A stretch of DNA of 64,000 nucleotides from Neorhizobium alkalisoli (GTDB taxonomy: Bacteria; Pseudomonadota; Alphaproteobacteria; Rhizobiales; Rhizobiaceae), in the NCBI RefSeq assembly GCF_007829835.1, contig NZ_VIWP01000004.1:1-64000 (forward strand). Direction: 5' to 3'. Under the pieces are notes generated by a model. It had not been told where the DNA came from. It ran no database searches and was given only the letters and a program-made list of their open reading frames with translations. This document shows positions 46,245 to 55,494 of this stretch, piece after piece (the first letter of the stretch is position 1; every line of letters begins with the position of its first letter). The translations under genes were made by a program, and so were the position numbers.

Positions 46245-46763
46245 ATGAACAGATCATTTGTCGAGCTGGTGATTGCCGTGAAGAAATTTCTGCTGATTGT
46301 GGTCCATATGGTCGCGCTTTTCCTGATGCCCGCTCTCACGGCCGCCCCTGTCAGGGCGCAGCAGCAGATGGTCAGCGATCCGGAAATTTTCGAAAAGCAG
46401 CATTTCCAGAGCACCTGCAAGACGGCGGAGTTCGGTCCGGACTTCGTCAAGCGCTTCGATATCAACAATGACGGCATCGTCGATGCGGTGGTCAATCACG
46501 GCGAACTGACCTGCGACGGCGTCCGCGGTCCGGCCTGCACGGAAGACGGCTGCCCTCACAATTTCTACCTCCAGGCCAAGGAGGGCGGTTACATCATGAT
46601 CGCCACCGCGCAGATCTATGGCTACGATTTCATCAAGCGTTTCGGCAACATGGTCTTCGTCCTGCAGATGCATCCCCGCTTCTGCGACCGTACCGATGCG
46701 ACACCTTGCGAGATGACGGTGCGCGTCCGTGGCGGCCGCTTCGTGACACTCTTCAAGAAGTAA
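46245..46763 (+). CDS. Secreted protein with an EF-hand-like loop, unknown
   Basis: A 172-residue protein. A hydrophobic stretch near residues 10-34 followed by PVRAQQQ looks like a signal peptide, so it is probably periplasmic. A Ca-binding-like loop DINNDGIVDAVV lies near residues 71-82, with Asp/Asn at positions 1, 3, 5 and Gly at 6. Five or so cysteines follow (CDG, CTEDGCPH, RFC, PCEM), which suggests disulfides. A GTG start at about 46275 just before KKFLLIV is possible. I do not recognise the family. Confidence 0.6.
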   Translation: MNRSFVELVIAVKKFLLIVVHMVALFLMPALTAAPVRAQQQMVSDPEIFEKQHFQSTCKTAEFGPDFVKRFDINNDGIVDAVVNHGELTCDGVRGPACTEDGCPHNFYLQAKEGGYIMIATAQIYGYDFIKRFGNMVFVLQMHPRFCDRTDATPCEMTVRVRGGRFVTLFKK

Positions 46764-47552
46764 TCACCTGTCTCCAATGCCGTCGATCCGGCCGGTAAAA
46801 GTGTAACCGGCAATCGCCATCCATTCCCTGACCGCCGTCGCCGTCTGCTGCGCATTCAGCGCCGGTTGGGTGAAGTCGAAGGAAAGCGTCGCGCGCCCGC
46901 TGGTCCGATAGTCGACCGGCCATGGCACGATTTTGATGCCCGCCTTGCGAAACAGCGCGGTCGATCGCGGCATATGGAAAGCCGAAGTGATCAGCAGGCA
47001 ATCGGAAAGCCCCTGAGCCTTGAGCAGGTCAGCCGTATTGAGGCTGTTCTCATAGGTGGTTCTCGACGTGTTTTCCTCGATCAGCCGTTCGGGGCCGATG
47101 CCGAAAGCCGCGAAGAAACGCCGCGATGCCTCCGCCTCGCCTTCGTAGACGCCGCTGAACGAGCCATCGCCGCCCGAGATGAGGATCCGCGACTGCGGAA
47201 AACGCAGCGCCAGCCGCAAGGCCTCCACAAACCGGTCGGCTGCCTGATTGAACTCGATACCGCCGCGGCTGGTCGTGACTTCGTTTTCGAATGCGCCGCC
47301 GAGAATGATCATGCAGGAGGGCGCCTGCGGATCACCATCCGGTTTCGGCATCCGGTTTTCCAGCGTCTGCAGCGCGACGGTGCCGGCTGTCGTGTAAAGT
47401 GTCACGAAAAGGATCAGCGCTGAGACAAGAGCCGAGAAGCCACCGAGCCTGCGCCAGCCGCAAAAGGCGGTCAGCGCACCAAACAGGGCAAAGAGAAAGG
47501 CGAGAGAAAGCGGCTGGGCGACCAGCCAGAAAAGTTTGGGAAGAAGAAACAT
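46764..47552 (-). CDS. YdcF/DUF218-family envelope protein
   Basis: A 262-residue protein. Two N-terminal membrane helices lie at about 5-27 and 38-58, followed by a soluble DUF218 domain with ILGG near residue 85, ISGGDG near 125 and the family's conserved ENTSRTTYEN block (about 155-164). Related ElyC and SanA proteins act in envelope maintenance. ATG 47552 starts before the first helix; a TTG at 47579 is an alternative. It converges with the preceding gene with no gap at all (46763/46764). Confidence 0.8.
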   Translation of the reverse strand: MFLLPKLFWLVAQPLSLAFLFALFGALTAFCGWRRLGGFSALVSALILFVTLYTTAGTVALQTLENRMPKPDGDPQAPSCMIILGGAFENEVTTSRGGIEFNQAADRFVEALRLALRFPQSRILISGGDGSFSGVYEGEAEASRRFFAAFGIGPERLIEENTSRTTYENSLNTADLLKAQGLSDCLLITSAFHMPRSTALFRKAGIKIVPWPVDYRTSGRATLSFDFTQPALNAQQTATAVREWMAIAGYTFTGRIDGIGDR

Positions 47553-47582
47553 TATGGCCCGGATCGTTGAGTCGGCCAAAGC

Positions 47583-48302
47583 TTACAATGTACGGCGTCG
47601 ACCGTGAATGATCGGCTGCTGGAAATGCAGTTGCAGCGGCCGCGGCAGGAGCGCCGTCGTCAGTGCCACGGCCATGGCGGCCAGAGAGACGATCCACAGC
47701 GCATTGCTGCCGGCAAATTTCGTAAGGAACGCGCCGCAGACCGCGCCGCAGGCCATGCCGGTCCATGGCACGCACTGGATCAGCCAACCCGTCGGCTGAC
47801 GGTCACCGACGATCCAGCGGCCGATACCGCGGCCGAAGCGCGACAGCGCGCCGGTCACGTAGGTGAGGCCGATCGGCAATCCCTCGATATGCTCGACTGT
47901 GGCATTGATCATCCCCATCGCCAGCACGACGAGATAAAACTGCAGCCGTGCATGGACTGGCACGGGGACAGCAGAGGCTAAGGCCAGAAGAATGGCGACG
48001 CCGGTCAGGACGACGAAGGCGCGGCGGGCCGAAACCCTGTGGGCAATCACGATCCCAAGCGCATTGCCGGCGATGAAAACCCAGAGTGCCGCAAAAAGAA
48101 TGAGCGCGTGGCTATAGTCGGCATCGGCAAAGGCGAGCGCCGCCCGCGTCGTGTTGCCGGTCATGAAGGAAACGAAATCGCCCGACAAAAGCAGGCCGAC
48201 GGCATCCGTCATGCCGGCGATAAAGGAGATCGCTGCGACGAGGGCCAGCCCCGTCGCCGTTCGCCGCTTGTGAATGATCTGCCGCCGCCGCTGCCGTGTC
48301 AT
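47583..48302 (-). CDS. YoaK/DUF1275-family membrane protein
   Basis: A 239-residue integral membrane protein with about six helices. The first (about residues 16-38, ALVAAISFIAGMTDAVGLLL) and the following FVSFMTGNTT are the DUF1275 signature. The start at 48302 is preferred because upstream residues have no signal or helix; 48347 is an alternative. No partner gene of related function is nearby. The family has no settled role. Confidence 0.82.
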   Translation of the reverse strand: MTRQRRRQIIHKRRTATGLALVAAISFIAGMTDAVGLLLSGDFVSFMTGNTTRAALAFADADYSHALILFAALWVFIAGNALGIVIAHRVSARRAFVVLTGVAILLALASAVPVPVHARLQFYLVVLAMGMINATVEHIEGLPIGLTYVTGALSRFGRGIGRWIVGDRQPTGWLIQCVPWTGMACGAVCGAFLTKFAGSNALWIVSLAAMAVALTTALLPRPLQLHFQQPIIHGRRRTL

Positions 48303-48393
48303 GATGCCTCTTGATGCCCATGCTGACGGGCTCAGACCGTCATGCATTGATAAAAGACAATAGGCGGAAAATGACAAGGAATCGCAAATTCGA

Positions 48394-49602
48394 CTATCGG
48401 GCGCCGAGCCAGGCCTCGATCCCTTTGGCGGCAGCAAGCCCCGTCGCAAAACAGGCGGTCAGCAGATAACCGCCGGTCGGTGCTTCCCAGTCGATCATCT
48501 CGCCAGCCGCAAACAGACCGGGCCGATGTTTCAGCATATAATTTTCGTCGATCTCTTCCCAGGCAATGCCGCCGGCCGATGAGATCGCCTCGGCAATCGG
48601 GCGCGGTCTTGAGAGCGGGATCGGCAGATTTTTTATGAGCCCGGCAAGTTCGTGCGGGGACACCCGGTTGGCGTCCTGCGAGATCTCCCGAAGGAGGGCG
48701 GCCTTGACGCCTTCGATCCCCGCACCCTTGCGCAGCCGGTTGGAAAAGCTTGCCTTGGCATCCTGGCGCGCGAGATCTTTCTCAAGCCGTTCAATAGTGC
48801 GCCCCGGCATCAGGTCGATGACCAACGAAGCCTTGCCGTCCCGATTGAGGCGGTCACGCAGGGCCGCGGAATGGGAATAGACAAGGCTGCCCTCGATACC
48901 GTGTTTCGAGATGACGAATTCGCCCTGAAACGTCCCGGCATCCGATCTTGTCGAGACCGATTTCAGCGGCGCACCGGCAAATCGCTCGCGGAACGTTTCG
49001 CTCCAGTCGACATCGAAGCCGCAATTTGCCGGCTGGAGCTCGTTTACCGTGACGCCTTGTGCCCTCAGCCAAGCAACCCAGTCGCCATTCGAACCGAGCC
49101 GCGGCCAGCTCGCGCCGCCAAGCGCCAGAAGCGTGGCGTCAGGCGTAACAAGGACCTCTCCTTGCGGCGTTTCGAACCGGTGGCCATTGCCATCGAACCC
49201 GAGCCAGCGATGCCGCGGTTTCAAAGCCACGCCCTTTTCCTCGAGCCGCCGCAGCCATGCGCGCAGAAGCGGCGAGGCTTTCATGGCCGTCGGAAAGACG
49301 CGGCCCGATGTGCCGACAAAAGTCTCGCTGCCGAGACCTGCTGCCCAAACCCGCACGTCGTCCGGCGTGAAACCGTCCAGCGCTGCGCGCAGCCTTGACG
49401 AGGACGAGCCAAAGCGCTCGGCAAACCGCGAAAAATCTTCCGAATGCGTGATGTTCAGCCCGGATTTGCCCGCCAGCAGAAATTTTCGCGCGAAGGTGGG
49501 CATAGCCTCGTAGACCGTGACGGCATGGCCGGAAGAGGCAAGCTTCTCCGCCGCCATGAGCCCAGCCGGCCCGCCGCCTATGATCGCGACCGACTTCGTC
49601 AT
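48394..49602 (-). CDS. NAD(P)/FAD-dependent oxidoreductase, BaiN/HI0933-like
   Basis: A 402-residue flavoprotein. It begins with the dinucleotide-binding motif AIIGGGPAGLMAAEKLA (residues 6-22), then a KSGLNITHS block and, near the C terminus, GLFAAGEMIDWEAPTGGYLLTACFATG, both typical of this family. BaiN and HI0933 relatives reduce unknown substrates; the BaiN bile-acid role is not implied here. It overlaps the next gene by four bases (49599-49602). Confidence 0.88.
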   Translation of the reverse strand: MTKSVAIIGGGPAGLMAAEKLASSGHAVTVYEAMPTFARKFLLAGKSGLNITHSEDFSRFAERFGSSSSRLRAALDGFTPDDVRVWAAGLGSETFVGTSGRVFPTAMKASPLLRAWLRRLEEKGVALKPRHRWLGFDGNGHRFETPQGEVLVTPDATLLALGGASWPRLGSNGDWVAWLRAQGVTVNELQPANCGFDVDWSETFRERFAGAPLKSVSTRSDAGTFQGEFVISKHGIEGSLVYSHSAALRDRLNRDGKASLVIDLMPGRTIERLEKDLARQDAKASFSNRLRKGAGIEGVKAALLREISQDANRVSPHELAGLIKNLPIPLSRPRPIAEAISSAGGIAWEEIDENYMLKHRPGLFAAGEMIDWEAPTGGYLLTACFATGLAAAKGIEAWLGAR

Positions 49603-50498
49603 TGTCCGGGCTGCGCTGCCGCGCCGATCGGGTCACGGTTTCTGCGCACCTCGAAAAAGATATGGCCGAACAGGGCGACAAGCACGATCGGCCCGCCGAT
49701 CATCGTCGCATGCGGCGGCACTTCGCCCATGAAAATCCAGACCCAGAGCGGCGTCATCGGTACTTCGAGCGCGGTCAGCAGGCTGGCATCGGCAGCCGGA
49801 ATACGCTTGGCGCCGAATGTATAGAGGCTGAGACCGAGCGCATTCTGAATGATGCCGAACATCACGATCAGCAGGATATCGTTGCCTGTCGCCATCGAAG
49901 GCGTCGCAAACCAGAAGGTGACGAAGGAGCAGAGATAGGCCGAAAGCGCCATGGCCGGCATCATCGGCACGGAGCGGTATTGTCGCATGACGACGGCCAG
50001 CGCTGCGACCGTCAGCGTCATCACGCCGGCCAAGCCCTTCCCGAGCAACGATCCGCCGCCCTGGATATCGGTCAGCATCACAGCCACGCCGCCGAAGGCC
50101 ACGACGCTTGCCACCAGCGTCGCGCGGCTGGCCTTTTCGCCGATTAGCAGAAAGGCGAGGCCAGCCGTCACGAAGGGCACGGTCGCATAGATCACCATCG
50201 CGTCGGCAACCGAGGTGTAATAGATCGAGCCGAGGCCCGAGATCATCGAAGCCGAGGAGAACAGGGTCGCGAGTATGGTCGGTCCGCGAATGGCGCGAAG
50301 GATCCGCCAACCATTGCGTCCTTCCATCACGAAAAACAGAATGAAGATCGCTGTGCCGGATACGAGGCCGCGCAGAAAAAGAATGGTCGGCAGGTCGGCC
50401 GTAATCGCGCGCATGAACAGGCCCGACAGCGACCACGACAGTGCCGACAGCGCGACATAGATCACGCCCAGCCGATATTGATTTGCTTCGCTGGACAT
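49599..50498 (-). CDS. EamA/DMT-family transporter
   Basis: A 299-residue drug/metabolite transporter with ten predicted helices in two EamA halves; the second repeat begins near residue 150. The motif APFVTAGLAFL-like stretch at about residues 85-100 and PLWVWIFMGE near residue 250 are typical of the family. Start at 50498 (MSSEANQYRL) is preferred to 50510. It overlaps the flavoprotein gene by four bases. Substrate unknown. Confidence 0.85.
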   Translation of the reverse strand: MSSEANQYRLGVIYVALSALSWSLSGLFMRAITADLPTILFLRGLVSGTAIFILFFVMEGRNGWRILRAIRGPTILATLFSSASMISGLGSIYYTSVADAMVIYATVPFVTAGLAFLLIGEKASRATLVASVVAFGGVAVMLTDIQGGGSLLGKGLAGVMTLTVAALAVVMRQYRSVPMMPAMALSAYLCSFVTFWFATPSMATGNDILLIVMFGIIQNALGLSLYTFGAKRIPAADASLLTALEVPMTPLWVWIFMGEVPPHATMIGGPIVLVALFGHIFFEVRRNRDPIGAAAQPGQ

Positions 50499-50640
50499 GC
50501 GTGACCCCAAGGCACTGCGAATGGCGATATTGCGAAAGCCGGGACGTTAATCCCGGTGCAGATTCGCAGCAAGTCCCCGCCACGAATTGCCATGGCGCAA
50601 ACAGCCTATCGGTTGGCCTTCAGTCTCTCTTCCTCAAGGC

Positions 50641-51465
50641 CTAGGAGAGCAAGGCCTGGACCAGCGGATGGTCAGGATCGGCCAACCCGTCCAGGATATT
50701 GAAATGATGCCTGTCCGGTTCCTCGACCGTGTCCGTCTCGGCCCCCAGTCCTTTCCAGATATTGGCAAGCAACGCGTTCTGCCGCAAAAATTCCGAGCGT
50801 TCCGTTGCCCCAACCCAGCAGGTAACCCTTGCCCCCGGCAGCGGTTCGAGAAGCGCCGGGCTTTCGGCATAAGCTTCCTCCCGGTCGATCCGCTGTTTCT
50901 GGTTCATCTTCGTGTTGATGATCGGCCGCAGGTCGTGCACGCCCGAGATCGAAACCGTATTGGCGATCCGCTCGAGGATCGCCTCCGGCAGCGGCGAGGT
51001 CGTGGTGATCATCCGTGTCACCAGATGCCCGCCCGCCGAATGCCCCGTCAGCCGGATCGGCCCGTCCACCATGCCGGCCGCAGCCTCGACCGCCTTGCCG
51101 ATCTCGACCGTGATCCCGGCAATCCGGTTTTCCGGCGCAAGCGTATAGGACGGCATGGCGACCGCGTAACCGTGCGCCACCGCGCCTGCGGCGAAATGCG
51201 ACCAGAAACTGTTGTCGAGCCCGATCCAGAACCCGCCATGGACATAGACGACGAGACCGACCGTATCGCCTTCCGGCAGGAAGAGATCGAAGCGGTTGCG
51301 CGGCCTGTCGCCATAGGCGAGCCCGAGCTTCGCCCGGCCGGCAGCCTCCACTTGGTCGCGGTAAGCCTTTGCCGGCTCCACCCAGGCGGCCGGCCAGCGA
51401 TCGCCCTGGGCAATGTTGATGCCGTTGGCATAGGCGTCGTCCCAGTCGCTGATTTTGTGGCGCAT
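50641..51465 (-). CDS. Alpha/beta hydrolase, kynurenine formamidase-like
   Basis: A 274-residue hydrolase of the esterase/lipase HSL-BD-FAE group. The oxyanion motif HGGFW is near residues 75-79 and the nucleophile elbow GHSAGG near 142-147 gives the catalytic Ser; a late His (RHHFN near 256) fits the triad. ATG 51465 has GGGGAGAG 8 bases upstream. It is divergent from an aryl-CoA ligase and Liv-type transporter genes, a layout that suggests kynurenine to anthranilate. An ester substrate is also possible. Confidence 0.75.
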   Translation of the reverse strand: MRHKISDWDDAYANGINIAQGDRWPAAWVEPAKAYRDQVEAAGRAKLGLAYGDRPRNRFDLFLPEGDTVGLVVYVHGGFWIGLDNSFWSHFAAGAVAHGYAVAMPSYTLAPENRIAGITVEIGKAVEAAAGMVDGPIRLTGHSAGGHLVTRMITTTSPLPEAILERIANTVSISGVHDLRPIINTKMNQKQRIDREEAYAESPALLEPLPGARVTCWVGATERSEFLRQNALLANIWKGLGAETDTVEEPDRHHFNILDGLADPDHPLVQALLS

Positions 51466-51657
51466 GCACGTCTCTCCCCGAAGCAGATTTGACCCGACCC
51501 TACCGGCGCGACCCGTGGCTGGGAAGCACGCAAACCGCGCAAAAATGCCGCCGGCAAAAATTATTACAAACTTAAAATTTCTCTCTTGCAAGCCCGGATT
51601 GTCGGTGCAATGCTGGACAAAAGGCAAAAAGCCACATCGTTAAGAATATCAGGGAAC

Positions 51658-53301
51658 ATGGATATGCTGGGACCGTCAGGCCATCAGGATACGTTTGCCC
51701 GCGACAATCTTCCGCCCTTCGAGGAGTGGCCGGAAATTGCACTCGATGGCTTCGAATACCCGGAATGGATGAATGCAGGCGTCGAGCTGACCGACCGCAT
51801 GGTCGAGCGCGGTTTCGGCGATCACACCGCGCTGATCGGCAATGGCCGCCGCCGCACCTACAAGGAATTGTCGGACTGGACGAACCGTATCGCCCGGGCG
51901 CTGACGGAAGATTACGGCGTAAAACCTGGTCACCGTATACTCATCCGCTCAGCCAACAACCCGGCCATGGTCGCCTGCTGGCTGGCCGCAACAAAAGCCG
52001 GTGCCGTCGTCGTCAATACGATGCCGATGCTGCGGGCCGGTGAACTCACCAAGGTCATCGACAAGGCTGAAATCTCGCTGGCGCTTTGCGATACCCGGCT
52101 GATGGATGAACTGGTCGCTGCTGCCAAGGAAAGCGCTTTCCTCACGCAGGTCATCGGCTTCGACGGCACAGCCAACCATGACGCCGAGCTCGATCGTGCA
52201 GCCCTGAACAAGCCGGTCAAATACGAGGCCGTAAAGACTGGCCGCGACGACGTGGCACTGCTCGGCTTCACCTCCGGTTCGACCGGCGTGCCGAAGGCGA
52301 CGATGCATTTTCACCGCGATATCCTGATCATCGCCGATGCCTATGCCAAGGAAGTTTTGGGCGTTCGGGAAGATGACGTCTTCGTCGGTTCGCCGCCGCT
52401 CGCCTTCACCTTCGGCCTCGGTGGCCTTGCCGTCTTCCCGCTGCGCTTTGGCGCCAGCGCCGCACTTCTGGAAAATGCAGCACCGCAAAAAATGGTCGAG
52501 ATCATCGAGACCTATAAGGCGACCATCTGTTTCACGGCGCCCACCGCCTATCGCGCCATGCTGGCCGCCATGGATGCCGGTGCCGATCTTTCGTCCTTGC
52601 GCATCGCGGTCTCCGCCGGCGAAACCCTGCCGGCGCCCGTCTTCGACGAGTGGGTCAAGAAGACCGGCAAACCGATCCTTGACGGCATCGGCGGCACGGA
52701 AATGCTGCATATCTTCATCTCCAACCGCCTCAACGATTTCAAGCCGGGCTGCACCGGCAAGCCTTTGTCCGGCTATCAGGCGATGGTGGTGGATGCCGAA
52801 ATGAACGAAGTGCCGCGCGGCACGCCCGGCCATCTCGTCGTGCGCGGCCCGATCGGCTGCCGTTACCTCGCCGACGACCGCCAGAAAAAGTTTGTCCGCG
52901 ATGGCTGGAATCTGCCGGGCGATACATTCGTGCAGGACGAGGACGGTTATTTCCATTTCGCCGCCCGTTCCGACGATATGATCGTCTCGGCCGGCTACAA
53001 TATTGCCGGTCCGGAAGTGGAAGCCGCACTCCTGAAACACGAGGCCGTGCGCGAATGTGCCGTGATCGGCGTTGCCGATGAGGATCGCGGCATGATCGTC
53101 GAGGCACATGTCGTTCTCGTACCGGGTTCCGAAGCCTGCGATGCCATGGCGAAACTTCTGCAGGAGCATGTGAAGAGTACGATTGCGCCCTACAAATATC
53201 CGCGCTCGATCGTGTTCACCGATGCGCTTCCGAAGACGGAATCGGGCAAGATCCAGCGGTTTCGTCTGAAGCAGCCGAGCCCGGCGCAGCTCTCCGCTTA
53301 A
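51658..53301 (+). CDS. Aryl-CoA ligase, 2-aminobenzoate/benzoate-CoA ligase-like
   Basis: A 547-residue acyl-adenylate-forming enzyme that would link an aromatic acid to CoA using ATP. The P-loop TSGSTGVPK is near residues 205-213, GGTEMLHIF near 343-351, and the catalytic lysine is K531 in ESGKIQR. PLAFTFGLG and TAPTAYRAM blocks resemble benzoate/anthranilate-CoA ligases. ATG 51658 has AGGGAAC just before it; ATG 51664 is an alternative. It heads a plus-strand operon running through the Liv-type transporter to marR. Confidence 0.85.
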   Translation: MDMLGPSGHQDTFARDNLPPFEEWPEIALDGFEYPEWMNAGVELTDRMVERGFGDHTALIGNGRRRTYKELSDWTNRIARALTEDYGVKPGHRILIRSANNPAMVACWLAATKAGAVVVNTMPMLRAGELTKVIDKAEISLALCDTRLMDELVAAAKESAFLTQVIGFDGTANHDAELDRAALNKPVKYEAVKTGRDDVALLGFTSGSTGVPKATMHFHRDILIIADAYAKEVLGVREDDVFVGSPPLAFTFGLGGLAVFPLRFGASAALLENAAPQKMVEIIETYKATICFTAPTAYRAMLAAMDAGADLSSLRIAVSAGETLPAPVFDEWVKKTGKPILDGIGGTEMLHIFISNRLNDFKPGCTGKPLSGYQAMVVDAEMNEVPRGTPGHLVVRGPIGCRYLADDRQKKFVRDGWNLPGDTFVQDEDGYFHFAARSDDMIVSAGYNIAGPEVEAALLKHEAVRECAVIGVADEDRGMIVEAHVVLVPGSEACDAMAKLLQEHVKSTIAPYKYPRSIVFTDALPKTESGKIQRFRLKQPSPAQLSA

Positions 53302-53423
53302 CCATTGTTTGTGCTTTGGAATTTTGCCGCAGGTTGCGGTGGAAGTTTCCACGCGAATGTGGAAGGTTATCGCCAACGGCTTGTCGCCGGGGTGGCATAG
53401 GGAACAAAAAGGGGAACCGTCAC

Positions 53424-54560
53424 ATGAAGAATTTGCTTGCAGCAGCGACGCTGGCGCTGAGCGTCAGCGCATCCGGCCTTGCCTTTGCAGAGCCGCTGAA
53501 GATCGGCATGATCACCACGCTCTCCGGCGGCGGTGCAGGCCTCGGCATCGACACCCGCGACGGCTTTATGCTGGCGATCAAGAATTCCGGCAACAAGGAC
53601 ATCACCGTCGTCACCGAGGATGATGCGCAGAAGCCGGAACTGGCCGTCTCGATCGCCGACAAGATGATCCAGAGCGACAATGTCGACGTGCTGACCGGCA
53701 TCGTCTGGTCCAACCTTCTGATGGCCGTCGCTCCGGGCGCTGTCGCCCAGGGCAAGTTCTACGTTTCGACCAATGCAGCACCGGCAGCCCTTGCCGGCGC
53801 CAATTGCAACAAGCTCTATTTCAACGCCGCCTACCAGAACGACAACCTTCATGAAGCCATGGGCGAATATGCCAACAAGGCCTACAAGAAGATGTTCATC
53901 CTCGCCCCGAACTATCCGGCCGGCAAGGATTCGCTGACCGGCTTCAAGCGTTATTACAAGGGTGAACTGGCGTCCGAAGTCTATACCCAGGTCGGCCAGA
54001 CCGACTACGCTGCCGAAATCGCCCAGATGCGCGCGTCCGGCGCCGATGGCATCTTCGTCTTCTTACCCGGCGGCATGGGCATCGCCTTCATGAAGCAGTT
54101 CGCCCAGTCGGGCGTAAAAATCCCGGTCATGGGTCCGGGCTTCTCCTTCAGCCAGGACGTTCTGCCAGCCATCGGTGACGCCGCGCTCGGTGCCAAGGCA
54201 TCCGGCCAGTGGGCTCCGGATTTCGACAATGAGGCGAGCAAGAAGTTCCTTGCCGACTTCCAGACCGAATACAAGCGCCTGCCGTCGATCTACGCCGTTC
54301 AGGCCTATGATGCCGCCCAGCTGATCCTGTCGGCCGCTTCCAAGGCCAGCGTCAAGAATGCCGATGCGTTCCGCGCCGAGCTCCTGAAAGCCGATATCAA
54401 ATCGCCGCGTGGAAACTTCAAGTTCAACACCAACCAGCATCCGATCCAGGACATCTACCTGACGGAAGTGGTGAAGAAGGACGGCGTTCTGACCAACAAG
54501 ACGGTCGAGAAGATCTTTGCCGATCACGGCGATGCCTACGCCAAAGACTGCAAGCTGTAA
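53424..54560 (+). CDS. Liv-type ABC transporter substrate-binding protein
   Basis: A 378-residue periplasmic protein of the LivJ/AmiC-like branched-chain amino acid binding family. Signal peptide is residues 1-22 (FAEPL cleavage). The mature start PLKIGMITTLSGGGAGLGIDTRDGFML is the usual fold entry. It is 122 bases after the ligase and is followed by two permeases and two ATPases, so the five genes form one importer. Aromatic acid ligands are known for this family, so kynurenine or anthranilate-like ligands are plausible. Confidence 0.88.
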   Translation: MKNLLAAATLALSVSASGLAFAEPLKIGMITTLSGGGAGLGIDTRDGFMLAIKNSGNKDITVVTEDDAQKPELAVSIADKMIQSDNVDVLTGIVWSNLLMAVAPGAVAQGKFYVSTNAAPAALAGANCNKLYFNAAYQNDNLHEAMGEYANKAYKKMFILAPNYPAGKDSLTGFKRYYKGELASEVYTQVGQTDYAAEIAQMRASGADGIFVFLPGGMGIAFMKQFAQSGVKIPVMGPGFSFSQDVLPAIGDAALGAKASGQWAPDFDNEASKKFLADFQTEYKRLPSIYAVQAYDAAQLILSAASKASVKNADAFRAELLKADIKSPRGNFKFNTNQHPIQDIYLTEVVKKDGVLTNKTVEKIFADHGDAYAKDCKL

Positions 54561-54569
54561 GGCCATCTC

Positions 54570-55493
54570 GTGACCCTTGCACTTGCTCTGGAGCAGTTGC
54601 TGAACGGCATCCAGCTCGGCGTTATGCTGTTTCTCATGGCCGCCGGGCTGACGCTGATTTTTGGCGTCATGGGCCTCATCAACCTTGCTCACGGTTCGCT
54701 CTACATGGTCGGCGCATTCGCATGCGCCGCCGTGGCGGCCTGGACCGGTTCGTTCTGGATCGGACTCGTCGCCAGCCTCATCGCGGCGGCGGCGGCCGGG
54801 GCCATAGTCGAGCTGGTCGTCGTTCGCCGGCTATACGATCGCGACCATCTCGATCAGGTTCTCGCCACGTTTGCGCTGATCCTGATCTTTTCGGAAGGTA
54901 CACGCTGGCTGTTCGGCTCTTTCCCGCTTTATCTCGATATCCCACCGCTTCTGCAGGGCGCGGTCTCGCTTCCGGGCGGCGCGGAATATCCGGTCTATCG
55001 TTTCGCCATCATCGCCGTCGGTGCTGCCGTGGCACTTGGCCTCTATTTCCTGATTTCCCGCACGCGGCTCGGCATGCGCATCCGCGCCGGAGAAAGCGAC
55101 CGCGAGATGATCGGCGCGCTCGGTGTCGATATCCGCACGCTCTATACGGTGGTGTTTGCGCTCGGTTCGGCGCTGGCCGGTCTTGCCGGCGCCATGGTCG
55201 GCGCGCTGCAATCGGTACAGGTCGGCATGGGCGAGCCGGTGCTAATCCTCGCCTTCGTCGTCATCGTCATCGGCGGCATCGGTTCGATCAAAGGCGCACT
55301 TTTAGGCGCGCTTCTGGTCGGTATCGTCGATACGCTCGGCCGGCTGCTCCTGCCGCAGATCGTCGGCCTCTTCATGCCGCTCGCACAGGCCGGCCCGATC
55401 GGCGGGGCGATCGCCTCCATGCTGATCTATGTGGTCATGGCCCTGATCCTGGCCGTCAAACCGCGCGGGCTTTTCCCCGCGGCGCACGGGTAA
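54570..55493 (+). CDS. Branched-chain amino acid-type ABC permease, LivH-like
   Basis: A 307-residue permease starting at GTG 54570. About eight membrane helices are visible. The family blocks GLINLAHGSLYMVGAF (about residues 33-48) and GIRAGESDREMIGALGVD-like cytoplasmic loop (about 170-190) are present. It ends one base before livM, so the two permeases are coupled. Confidence 0.88.
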   Translation: MTLALALEQLLNGIQLGVMLFLMAAGLTLIFGVMGLINLAHGSLYMVGAFACAAVAAWTGSFWIGLVASLIAAAAAGAIVELVVVRRLYDRDHLDQVLATFALILIFSEGTRWLFGSFPLYLDIPPLLQGAVSLPGGAEYPVYRFAIIAVGAAVALGLYFLISRTRLGMRIRAGESDREMIGALGVDIRTLYTVVFALGSALAGLAGAMVGALQSVQVGMGEPVLILAFVVIVIGGIGSIKGALLGALLVGIVDTLGRLLLPQIVGLFMPLAQAGPIGGAIASMLIYVVMALILAVKPRGLFPAAHG

Positions 55494-55494
55494 C

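Noticed and set aside
51586..51610. TTGCA-N15-TGCAA inverted repeat in the hydrolase-ligase divergent region as a MarR operator
   Set aside because: The arms are only five bases and the spacer is longer than usual for MarR sites; common by chance.
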